Below are positions 7,249-14,697 of a DNA stretch of 59,436 bases, in pieces (within the stretch, counting starts at the first letter, position 1; each line of letters starts with the position of its first letter). This DNA comes from Mycobacterium sp. ACS4331 (GTDB lineage Bacteria; Actinomycetota; Actinomycetes; Mycobacteriales; Mycobacteriaceae), in assembly GCF_001667265.1 (NCBI RefSeq), contig NZ_LZHW01000066.1, positions 1 to 59,436 on the forward strand. The letters run 5' to 3'. The position numbers were made by a program, and so were the translations under genes. The notes beneath the pieces are model-generated. The model saw only the letters and a program-made list of their open reading frames with translations, searched no databases and was not told the DNA's origin.

Positions 7249-8826
7249 CTAGAACACCACCGGTTGTTGGAATTCGCCCCAGACCGCCTTGAGTGCCGAA
7301 ACCATCTCACCCACAGTGCAGTAGGCGTTGGCACAGTCGATCAGGGCATGCATCAGGTTGTCGGTGCCCTCGGCGGCGCGGGACAGGGCGGCGAGCTTGG
7401 CCGCCACCTCGTCTGTGTCACGCTCGGCCTTGACCCGCGCCAACCGCTTGAGCTGCAGCTCGCGGCCTTCGGCGTCGAGTTCGTAGGTGTCGATGTCCGG
7501 GGGCGGCTCGTCGGAGACGAACTTGTTGACACCGACCACGGGCCGCTCGCCCGACTCGACCTCCTGGTGGATCTTGTAGGCCTCGTCGGCGATGAGGCCC
7601 TGCAGGTAGCCGTCCTCGATCGCCCGGACCATGCCGCCGTGGTTCTCCAGGTCGGCCATGATCTCGATGATTCTCTCTTCGGTGGCGTCGGTGAGCGCCT
7701 CCACGAAGTACGACCCGCCCAGGGGATCCGCCACCCGAGTCACGCCGGTCTCGTACGCCAGGATCTGCTGAGTCCGCAGCGCGAGCGTCGCGGACTCCTC
7801 ACTGGGCAGAGCGAAGGGCTCGTCCCAGGCCGCGGTGAACATCGACTGGACGCCGCCGAGCACGGAGGCCAAGGACTCGTAGGCGACCCGCACGAGGTTG
7901 TTCTGCGCCTGTGGCGCGTACAACGACGCGCCACCGGAGACACAGCCGAACCGGAACATCGAGGCCTTGTCGGTCTTGGCGCCCCAGCGCTCCCGCACGA
8001 TGGTGGCCCACCTGCGCCTGCCCGCACGGTATTTGGCGATCTCCTCGAAGAAGTCACCGTGCGTGTAGAAGAAGAATGAGATCTGCGGCGCGAACTGGTC
8101 GATCGTCATGCGGCCACGCTCGACGACGGTGTCGCAGTAGGTGACGCCGTCGGCCAGTGTGAACGCCATCTCCTGCACCGCATTGGCGCCGGCGTCCCGG
8201 AAGTGCGCACCCGCCACCGAGATCGCGTTGAACTTCGGCACCTCGGCAGCACAGAACTCGATGGTGTCGGCGATCAGACGCAGCGACGGCTCGGGTGGCC
8301 AGATCCAGGTGCCGCGGGACGCGTACTCCTTGAGGATGTCGTTCTGGATTGTGCCCGTGAGCTTCTCGCGCGGCACCCCGGCCTTCTCGGCGGCAGCGAC
8401 GTAGAAGGCCAGCAGGATCGCCGCGGTGCCGTTGATCGTGAAGCTGGTGCTGATCCTGTCCAGGGGGATGCCGTCGAAGAGGATCTCGGCGTCGGCCAAC
8501 GTGTCGACAGCAACCCCGACGCGGCCGACCTCTTCGCCGTACTCGGCGTCATCGGAGTCGTAACCGCACTGTGTGGGGAGATCCAACGCCACCGACAGAC
8601 CGGTGCCGCCCTGCCCCAGCAGGTAGCGGTAGCGCTGATTGGACTCTTCGGCCGTGCCGAAGCCGGAGTACTGCCGGAATGTCCAGAGGCGACCCCGATA
8701 CCCGGAGGCGAAGTTGCCCCGGGTGAACGGAAACTCCCCCGGGGCAGGCGGCGCCACCGGCGGGTCCGTCGGCCCATAGACCGGGTCCAGCGGGATCCCG
8801 GACGAGGTCGAAGTTGTGTAATCCAT
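7249..8826 (-). CDS. Adenosylcobalamin-dependent acyl-CoA mutase large subunit
   Basis: The 525-residue protein is the TIM-barrel subunit of a methylmalonyl-CoA mutase family enzyme, which rearranges an acyl-CoA carbon skeleton by a radical route. The RQYSGF motif has Tyr53, and Arg171 lies in SRGTWIW; these match the Tyr89/Arg207 pair that holds the carboxylate in methylmalonyl-CoA mutase. Other positions differ: Leu81 replaces Phe117, TQC replaces THR, and Ala207 precedes the conserved His208 where the family usually has Tyr. The substrate is therefore uncertain. The ATG at 8826 has GGAG upstream. No separate chaperone such as MeaB/IcmF is visible in the window. Confidence 0.9.
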   Translation of the reverse strand: MDYTTSTSSGIPLDPVYGPTDPPVAPPAPGEFPFTRGNFASGYRGRLWTFRQYSGFGTAEESNQRYRYLLGQGGTGLSVALDLPTQCGYDSDDAEYGEEVGRVGVAVDTLADAEILFDGIPLDRISTSFTINGTAAILLAFYVAAAEKAGVPREKLTGTIQNDILKEYASRGTWIWPPEPSLRLIADTIEFCAAEVPKFNAISVAGAHFRDAGANAVQEMAFTLADGVTYCDTVVERGRMTIDQFAPQISFFFYTHGDFFEEIAKYRAGRRRWATIVRERWGAKTDKASMFRFGCVSGGASLYAPQAQNNLVRVAYESLASVLGGVQSMFTAAWDEPFALPSEESATLALRTQQILAYETGVTRVADPLGGSYFVEALTDATEERIIEIMADLENHGGMVRAIEDGYLQGLIADEAYKIHQEVESGERPVVGVNKFVSDEPPPDIDTYELDAEGRELQLKRLARVKAERDTDEVAAKLAALSRAAEGTDNLMHALIDCANAYCTVGEMVSALKAVWGEFQQPVVF

Positions 8827-8918
8827 CGGTCTCCAAGTCGTGGAACAGCTACCGGATAACGTACTTGCAAAAAAAGAGAATGCCAATACCGTACGGTGGA
8901 AATGACCAAGGGAGAGAC
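8827..8918. promoter_or_regulatory. Divergent promoter region with ACCGTACGGT palindrome
   Basis: This 92-base gap separates the mutase operon from the SDR operon. It contains the perfect palindrome ACCGTACGGT at 8888-8897 and an A-rich stretch. The GAGAA half-site at about 8876-8880 has no matching right arm. The palindrome is a plausible operator or part of a promoter for one or both operons. The regulator that would bind it is not known. Confidence 0.45.
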
Positions 8919-9773
8919 ATGACTGACAGCACCGCCACCGGCGCCCTGCGGGGGCGCACACTCGTCGTATCCGGCGCCAGCCGGGGGATCGGCTTGGCCA
9001 TCGCGGTGTCGGCCGCGCGACAGGGCGCCAACATCGTGCTGCTGGCCAAGACGGCCGAGCCCCATCCGAAGCTGCCGGGCACCATCTACACCGCGGCCGC
9101 CGACATCGAGGCCGCGGGCGGCAACGCGGTCCCGGTGATCGGCGACGTCCGCAGGGAGGACGACGTCGCGCGCCTGGTCGACACCGCCGTCGAACAGTTC
9201 GGCGGCGTCGACATCTGCGTCAACAACGCCAGCGCCATCTCCACCGACCCCACTGACGAACTGTCGGCCAAGAAGTTCGACCTGATGATGGACATCAACG
9301 TCCGGGGCACGTTCCTGTTGACCAAGGCCTGCCTCCCGCACCTGCGGAAGTCCCCGAACGCGCACGTGCTGACGATCGCCCCGCCGATGAACATGAGCCC
9401 GTACTGGCTGGGCGTGCACCCCTCCTACACGCTGTCCAAGTACGGCATGACGCTGTTGTCGCTGGGCTGGGCCGAGGAGTACCGCGAGGCGAAGATCGCC
9501 TCCAACTGCCTGTGGCCCGAGACCTACATCGCCACGGCAGCCGTCACGTCGCTGGCCGCGGGCACCGCGTTGGTCGAGTCCTCACGCAGCCCCGAGATCA
9601 TGGGCGATGCCGCGGTGGCCATCGTGGCGCGCCCGTCCGACGAGGTCACCGGCCAGTGCTTCATCGACGCCGACGTCCTTCGCGACGCGGGCGTGACGGA
9701 TCTGTCCCAGTACGGTGGCGGCGACAACCCGATCCCCGACCTGTTCCTGGACGCGGCCGAACCGAAGCGCTGA
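8919..9773 (+). CDS. HSDL2-like short-chain dehydrogenase
   Basis: The 284-residue protein is an NAD(P)-dependent SDR. It has the cofactor motif SGASRGIG near residues 18-25, NNAS, and the catalytic YTLSK. The segment around PYWLGVHPSYTLSKYGM and CLWPETYI closely follows hydroxysteroid dehydrogenase-like 2 proteins. The serine of the HSDL2 ISPP segment is alanine here (IAPP), so the catalytic set may be incomplete. The ATG at 8919 is preceded by AAGGGAG. It heads a plus-strand operon with the CMD-like and hydroxyacid dehydrogenase genes and probably oxidises a hydroxyacyl-CoA. Confidence 0.85.
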   Translation: MTDSTATGALRGRTLVVSGASRGIGLAIAVSAARQGANIVLLAKTAEPHPKLPGTIYTAAADIEAAGGNAVPVIGDVRREDDVARLVDTAVEQFGGVDICVNNASAISTDPTDELSAKKFDLMMDINVRGTFLLTKACLPHLRKSPNAHVLTIAPPMNMSPYWLGVHPSYTLSKYGMTLLSLGWAEEYREAKIASNCLWPETYIATAAVTSLAAGTALVESSRSPEIMGDAAVAIVARPSDEVTGQCFIDADVLRDAGVTDLSQYGGGDNPIPDLFLDAAEPKR

Positions 9774-9807
9774 CGGGACGGCCGAGCCCAGGAGGACGCC
9801 GCTCACT

Positions 9808-10188
9808 ATGGACAAGCAGACCTATGACCGAGGCCGCGAAGTCCGCACCGCAGTACTCGGCCAGGAGTACGTGGACGCCGCGATGCAGAACGCCGACGAG
9901 TTCTCGGCGCCACTGCAGGACCTGCTCACCGAGTACTGCTGGGGTGCGGTGTGGGGCCGCGAAGGGTTGCCGCTCAAAGTCCGCAGCATGCTCAACCTCG
10001 CCATGATCGCGACGCTCAACCGCCCCCACGAACTGCGCACGCACCTGCGCGGGGCGCTCAACAACGGTGTGACCCGTGACGAGATCCGCGAGGTGTTCCT
10101 TCAGGTCGGGGTCTACGCGGGAGCTCCCGCAGCCGTCGACAGCTTCCGGATCGCACGCGAACTGTTCGCCGAACTGGACGCGACGTGA
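9808..10188 (+). CDS. Carboxymuconolactone decarboxylase-like protein
   Basis: This 126-residue helical protein belongs to the CMD/AhpD superfamily. It matches the gamma-CMD pattern, with GLPLKVRSMLNLAMIA, a conserved histidine in PHELRTHLRGA and the C-terminal VGVYAGAP segment. The CxxC of AhpD-type peroxidases is absent, so a redox role is unlikely. The true reaction of such proteins outside the protocatechuate pathway is mostly unknown. GGAGGA lies upstream of the ATG. Its stop overlaps the GTG start of the next dehydrogenase gene, and the same domain is fused to a related dehydrogenase at 13265-14584. Confidence 0.85.
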   Translation: MDKQTYDRGREVRTAVLGQEYVDAAMQNADEFSAPLQDLLTEYCWGAVWGREGLPLKVRSMLNLAMIATLNRPHELRTHLRGALNNGVTRDEIREVFLQVGVYAGAPAAVDSFRIARELFAELDAT

Positions 10189-11114
10189 GCCTCACCCTCG
10201 GGTTCATCGGCCTCGGCCACATGGGCTCGCCCATGCTGCGCCGTCTGGTGGCCGCCGGACATCGATTGGTGGCGTTCGACGCGCGCGCCGAGGCCCTCGA
10301 CGGGGCCGTGCGGGCTGGCGCCGATGCGGCCGCCGACGTCCGCGACGTCGCCGACCGTGCCGACGTGGTGCTCGCGAGCCTGCCGACCCCCCAGGCGTCC
10401 CTCGAGGTGTGCGACGGCATCCGGCACGGGACCCGCATCGGCCGCTTCGTCGACCTGTCCACGGTGGGCGCCACCACGGCCCAACAGGTCCACGAGCGCC
10501 TTCGGGGGCACGGCATCAGCACGCTGGACTGTCCGGTCAGCGGCGGTGTGCACGGTGCCGAGCAGGGCACTCTGGCGTTGATGGTGTCGGGACCGCGTGA
10601 CGAATTCGACTCTCTGCGAACAGTTTTAGAGGTGTTGGGCAGACCCATCTTCGTCAGCGAGTCACCAGGTGCGGCCCAGACCATGAAACTGGTCAACAAC
10701 ATGCTCGCGGCGACGGCACTGGCGGCCACCGCGGAGGCGATGGTGATGGGAGTGCGCGCGGGTCTGGACGCAGGCGTGATGATCGACGTTCTCAACGCCG
10801 GGTCCGGCGGAACTCACGCCAGCCGCGACAAGTTCCCGCGTGCGGTGCTCCCCCGCACCTTCGACTACGGATTCGCGACCGGACTGATGGCCAAGGACGT
10901 CGGCCTCTACCTCGACGAGGCGAGGTCGTTGCGGACACCGACCGACATCGCGGCGGCGATCGGGAAATGTTGGCAGGACACGGTGGCCGCCGAGGGACCC
11001 GACTCGGATTTCACCGCCGTGATCAAACCGATGGAGACCGCCGCCGGCGTACTCGTCGACGGCCGACCGGTCGACTCAGACGCCGGTCACCCAGCACGCA
11101 CCCCACCCATCTGA
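10185..11114 (+). CDS. 3-hydroxyisobutyrate dehydrogenase-like NAD(P) enzyme
   Basis: The 309-residue protein is a beta-hydroxyacid dehydrogenase. It has GLGHMG at residues 9-14 for NAD(P), the substrate-binding segment DCPVSGGVHGAEQGTL, the catalytic Lys168 in MKLVNN, and the later GLMAKDVGLYL motif. It should interconvert a 3-hydroxyacid and its semialdehyde or keto acid. The GTG start overlaps the stop of the CMD-like gene in GTGA. The pairing is mirrored by the fused gene at 13265-14584, so the two activities are probably consecutive or physically linked. Confidence 0.88.
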   Translation: MSLTLGFIGLGHMGSPMLRRLVAAGHRLVAFDARAEALDGAVRAGADAAADVRDVADRADVVLASLPTPQASLEVCDGIRHGTRIGRFVDLSTVGATTAQQVHERLRGHGISTLDCPVSGGVHGAEQGTLALMVSGPRDEFDSLRTVLEVLGRPIFVSESPGAAQTMKLVNNMLAATALAATAEAMVMGVRAGLDAGVMIDVLNAGSGGTHASRDKFPRAVLPRTFDYGFATGLMAKDVGLYLDEARSLRTPTDIAAAIGKCWQDTVAAEGPDSDFTAVIKPMETAAGVLVDGRPVDSDAGHPARTPPI

Positions 11115-11138
11115 CGGAAATGCCGATCGCGCTAGCCG

Positions 11139-11153
11139 AGAAGGATATTCTCA
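11139..11153. promoter_or_regulatory. Operator candidate GAGAA-N5-TTCTC before TetR gene
   Basis: A 5-5-5 inverted repeat lies 23 bases before the TetR start codon. It has the same arms and spacing as the centre of the palindrome at 4327-4345. This is the expected arrangement for autoregulation by a TetR repressor that also controls the ligase/ferredoxin region. Binding is inferred. Confidence 0.6.
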
Positions 11154-11176
11154 GACGGACTCATCGGGCGGGAGGC

Positions 11177-11812
11177 ATGGAGACGACGGAGCAGATCCCC
11201 GCAGTCCCCGAGCAGACCCGCCAGACGCACCGCGGGTACGGCCCGGAGGTCACCCGAATCCTCGACGCCGCCGTGCGGGTGATGTCCCGTTCCACACCCC
11301 AGACGCTGCGCGTCTGCGACATCATCGCTGAGGCCGGCACCTGCAACAAGACGTTCTACCGTCATTTCAGTGGCAAGGACGATCTGGTCATGACCGCCAT
11401 GGAGCGCGGCATCGGTGTGGTCACCGCCGCGATCGCCGACGAGATGTCTCGGCGCGGCGACCCCGTCGACCAGGTGGCCTGCTGGGTCGAGGGCCTGCTC
11501 GAGGAGATGACCGACCCGCATCGCTTCAGGATGTGCCGGGCCACCGTGGCGCAGCTGTCCGCCATCGCCGGCCGCAGGGCATCGGATGAGGAACTCATGG
11601 CGCCGCTGCGGGCGCTGCTCACGGAGCCACTGGCCGCCATGGGCCGCCGGGACCCCGGGCGCGACGGGGACGCGGTGTTCCACTGCACGATGGGCACGCT
11701 GCGGCGGCACCTGGGTTCGGGGCAGCGTCCACCGCAGGCGGACGTCGCCCACCTGGTGCAGTTCTGCCTGAGCGGCGTCGGGGTCGAGGCCAGTGGCGCT
11801 CAAAGCCGCTGA
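11177..11812 (+). CDS. TetR-family regulator
   Basis: The 211-residue protein has an N-terminal helix-turn-helix ending in the TetR signature CNKTFYRHFSGKDDLV near residues 56-71, then a divergent ligand-binding part. The ATG at 11177 is chosen because it leaves the palindromic operator upstream of the gene. GGAGG lies very close to it, so the exact start is not certain; another ATG at 11120 would place the operator inside the coding region. It follows the hydroxyacid dehydrogenase gene and overlaps the adenylate cyclase gene by 20 bases. It probably controls the catabolic locus and senses a CoA ester or acid. Confidence 0.85.
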   Translation: METTEQIPAVPEQTRQTHRGYGPEVTRILDAAVRVMSRSTPQTLRVCDIIAEAGTCNKTFYRHFSGKDDLVMTAMERGIGVVTAAIADEMSRRGDPVDQVACWVEGLLEEMTDPHRFRMCRATVAQLSAIAGRRASDEELMAPLRALLTEPLAAMGRRDPGRDGDAVFHCTMGTLRRHLGSGQRPPQADVAHLVQFCLSGVGVEASGAQSR

Positions 11813-13286
11813 CGCGACCGGGTTGGCGCTGCGCTACGCCGCGGGCGTCACGATCGCGCATGTGCTCGCCGTCATCGAGGTGCTGCTGGTGATGACCGCG
11901 TTGCGCCGCGAGACGCTCGGTGATGCCCACCCGCCGTTCAACCCCGACAACGACCCACTGATCGTCGCACTCGTCGTGGGTGCGGTCGTCGTCGTCGCGG
12001 TGGGCAGTGTCGCCATCGTGCTGCCGTCGCTGCGGTGGTACGTCACCGGCACCGAACCCACTCCACGACAACGCCGTTCGGCGCTGAGTGTCGCGCGCCG
12101 AGCCAGCCTGCTGCTGACCTTGACATGGGTGGGCAGCGGGCTGATCGTCGTGCTGGCCAACCTGGAATCGGGGTTCGCCGTTGCCGTGCTGGTGGGACCG
12201 GCGGTGTTCTTCGGCGCCACGGCGGCGGTGTGCACCGCACTGCTGCTGACGGTGCGCACCCTGCATCCCCTCAGCGCGGCCGCGGGGCCGTACGCGGTGC
12301 CGCGCGACACCGCACCCGGCGTGCTGGCCCGACTGCTGATGATGTGGGTGCTGTGCTGCGCACTGCCCAGCATCGGCATCGCGCTGCTGATCCTGATCCG
12401 CAGCCGGGGCTGGATCATCGACACGACGTCATCGGTGGAGATCCCGGTCCTGGTGCTCAGCGGAGTCGCGGTGCTGTGGGGACTGCGCGGCATGATTCTG
12501 GTCTCCCGCTCAATCTCGGATCCCCTGCGGGAGGTCATCGACGCCATGGCCGACGTCGAGCAGGGCAACATCAACCGGCGCGTCAACATCTACGAGCGCT
12601 CCGAGATCGGGCTGCTGCAGAGTCGTTTCAACCGCATGGTGGCGGGCCTGCGCGAACGCGACCGGATTCGCGACCTCTTCGGCAGGCACGTCGGCGACGA
12701 TGTGGTCCGGGTGCTCGTCGATCGCGAGGTGTCGCTGTACCGCGACGTGCGGGAGGTGGCCGTGCTGTTCGTCGACCTCGCGGGCTCGACGCAGTTCGCC
12801 GCCAGGCAACCCCCAGAGGTGGTGGCCGACACCCTCAACGACTTCTTCCGCGCGATCGTGGACGCGGTGGACGCCAGCACCGGATTCATCAACAAGTTCC
12901 AGGGTGATGCCGCCCTGGTGGTGTTCGGGGCGCCCGTACACACCCCCACCCCGTGCGACGATGCCCTGGCCACCGCGCGCGAGCTGGCCGCGCAGCTCCC
13001 ACACAGAGTCCACCTGGACTACGGGATCGGAGTGTCAGCCGGACGGGTGTTCGCCGGATTCGTCGGCGCGGAGAACCGCTTCGAGTACACCGTGATCGGC
13101 GACGCGGTCAACGAGGCGGCCCGCCTCGCCGACCGAGCCAAGAGCGACGCCACCCGGGTGCTGTGTTCGGGCACAATCCGAGACCACGCCGACAGCGATG
13201 AAGCCGCACGGTGGGCACCAATCGGCGCCGAGGTGCTGCGCGGACGCGGCGTCCCGACCGAGCTCTACCGCCCGCTCAAGCCCTGA
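11793..13286 (+). CDS. Membrane class III adenylate cyclase with HAMP domain
   Basis: The 497-residue protein has about six membrane segments in residues 10-240, a HAMP linker (SRSISDPLREVIDAMADVE) and a C-terminal class III cyclase domain. The metal aspartates are in FVDLAGST and FQGDAALVVF, an adenine-type lysine is in NKFQGDA, and EYTVIGDAVNEAARL carries the transition-state Asn and Arg. It resembles the Rv1318c-Rv1320c and Rv3645 group that makes cAMP. The GTG start lies within the end of the TetR gene, which suggests coupled translation. Its 3' end overlaps the convergent fusion gene by 22 bases. Confidence 0.88.
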   Translation: MALKAADATGLALRYAAGVTIAHVLAVIEVLLVMTALRRETLGDAHPPFNPDNDPLIVALVVGAVVVVAVGSVAIVLPSLRWYVTGTEPTPRQRRSALSVARRASLLLTLTWVGSGLIVVLANLESGFAVAVLVGPAVFFGATAAVCTALLLTVRTLHPLSAAAGPYAVPRDTAPGVLARLLMMWVLCCALPSIGIALLILIRSRGWIIDTTSSVEIPVLVLSGVAVLWGLRGMILVSRSISDPLREVIDAMADVEQGNINRRVNIYERSEIGLLQSRFNRMVAGLRERDRIRDLFGRHVGDDVVRVLVDREVSLYRDVREVAVLFVDLAGSTQFAARQPPEVVADTLNDFFRAIVDAVDASTGFINKFQGDAALVVFGAPVHTPTPCDDALATARELAAQLPHRVHLDYGIGVSAGRVFAGFVGAENRFEYTVIGDAVNEAARLADRAKSDATRVLCSGTIRDHADSDEAARWAPIGAEVLRGRGVPTELYRPLKP

Positions 13287-14584
13287 TCGCCCGGCGCGAC
13301 AAAACCGTTCTTCCAGCTCGCCAACGCCGCGTTCACACCCGCCTGCACGGCCGTGCCGTTGCCCCAGCCGGCGTAGTAATGCAGTTGCAGCACAATCTCT
13401 TCCAACTCGTCTTCGGTGATCTCACCGTTGATGAGCGCGCCACGCACCTGCACCTCGATCAGGTCGGCGCGGCCCAGCATCGCCGTCGCACCCAACACCA
13501 CCAGGCGGCGGTCTCGCAGCGACAGTCCCGGGCGGCTCCAGACCTCACCGAAGAGGTGGTCGATCGTCATTTCGAGCGCGGGCGACCGGTCCTCGGGCAT
13601 CTGAGCGGCCAGGCCGGCGCCGTACACCTTGTCCATGGTCTGCAGTCCGACCTCGGTGCGGTCGGCCGGCGACGCGGCCTCCCGGACGCCGAGCGTCTCG
13701 GCGGCGTGCTCACGGGCCACATCGACCAACGGAACGTCAATCCCGTTGTCGGCGGCCAACTCCTGGGCCGCGCCGAGGTCCTTGGTCATCAGCCGCAGCA
13801 CCTGCGGGCCAGCCTGCTCGACGATCTCGGGGTCGGTGCTGCGGTTGCGCAGCCACGTGAAGAGGGTCGCACCCTGCGGGTCGGCCTCCTCGACGACCTC
13901 GATGAGCGTCTCCGGATCCACCCCGGCGGCACGCGCCAGTTCGGCGGCCTCGTGCGCGACGCGCCAGGTGCCGTAGGTGAGGACGTTGCGCGCGATCTTG
14001 GTGGCCATGCCGGCACCCGACGGGCCGCAGTGCACGACCTTCTTGGCGAAATCAGCCAGCACCGGCATCGCCCGGCGCACGGTGTCGTCGTCACCCCCCA
14101 CCATGGCCACCATCCCGTTGCTGGCCGCCTGGTCCCCGGGCGTGACGCCGCAGTCGAGCACCGCAACCCCGAACGGCCGGCACTCCTCGACGATGTCGAG
14201 CACCTCAGGTACCGCAAGAGTCGACAGCAGTGCGACGATCAGGCCCGGTCGGGCACCGGCGAGCACACCCTCGGTCCCGCGGAGCACCTCGCGCACCTGG
14301 GCGGCGTCGACCACCGCGATCAGGACGACATCGCTGACGGCCGCCACCTCGGCGGGTGTCGGCGCCACCAGGGCCAACCCCAGATCGTCGGCGGCCTCAC
14401 CGCGGATGTCGTAGACCACCGGGATCCGTCCGCGTGCCTCGAGGCTGACCGCGACGCCGCCGCCGATCATCCCGAGGCCGATGACGCCGGCCCGCGGGCC
14501 GATCCCGGTACCGGACGACCCCTGGGCGGTCTCAGGGTCCGCACCGACTGCCGGTGCCACCAATTCGTCGGGACACGCCGTCAT
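13265..14584 (-). CDS. Fusion of hydroxyisobutyrate dehydrogenase-like and CMD-like domains
   Basis: This 439-residue protein joins an N-terminal NAD(P)-binding hydroxyacid dehydrogenase (GLGMIG at residues 36-41, catalytic-type lysine in AGMATKIARNVL) to a C-terminal carboxymuconolactone decarboxylase-like domain (about residues 305-427, with GLSLRDRRLVVLGATAML). The same two domains are encoded by two overlapping genes at 9808-11114. The ATG at 14584 is chosen for its GGAGG at 14591-14595. It is divergent from a TetR gene and is probably controlled by it. The reaction is unknown. Confidence 0.85.
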   Translation of the reverse strand: MTACPDELVAPAVGADPETAQGSSGTGIGPRAGVIGLGMIGGGVAVSLEARGRIPVVYDIRGEAADDLGLALVAPTPAEVAAVSDVVLIAVVDAAQVREVLRGTEGVLAGARPGLIVALLSTLAVPEVLDIVEECRPFGVAVLDCGVTPGDQAASNGMVAMVGGDDDTVRRAMPVLADFAKKVVHCGPSGAGMATKIARNVLTYGTWRVAHEAAELARAAGVDPETLIEVVEEADPQGATLFTWLRNRSTDPEIVEQAGPQVLRLMTKDLGAAQELAADNGIDVPLVDVAREHAAETLGVREAASPADRTEVGLQTMDKVYGAGLAAQMPEDRSPALEMTIDHLFGEVWSRPGLSLRDRRLVVLGATAMLGRADLIEVQVRGALINGEITEDELEEIVLQLHYYAGWGNGTAVQAGVNAALASWKNGFVAPGDQGLSGR

Positions 14585-14602
14585 AGCGACCTCCATCACA
14601 TA

Positions 14603-14620
14603 AACTAACAACGTTCAGTT
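14603..14620. promoter_or_regulatory. Imperfect operator candidate AACT-N10-AGTT
   Basis: Between the divergent fusion gene and the second TetR gene lies an imperfect inverted repeat with AACT and AGTT arms around an AACGTT centre. The location suits an operator for the adjacent TetR protein, but the inner positions do not pair well. Confidence 0.35.
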
Positions 14621-14697
14621 ATCTGAAGCTTAGCCCTGCTATCAACTCCGATGCAGGGCGCGGACCTGGTGATTCTCGGCACATCGGGAGGTGCAGT

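Noticed and set aside
8827..8961. An upstream in-frame start for the mutase large subunit
   Set aside because: The extension overlaps the divergent SDR start and promoter region, and the ATG at 8826 has GGAG at proper spacing.
14603..14620. A perfect TetR operator next to the second TetR gene
   Set aside because: Only the outer AACT and AGTT arms pair well, so it is listed as a weak candidate rather than a firm operator.
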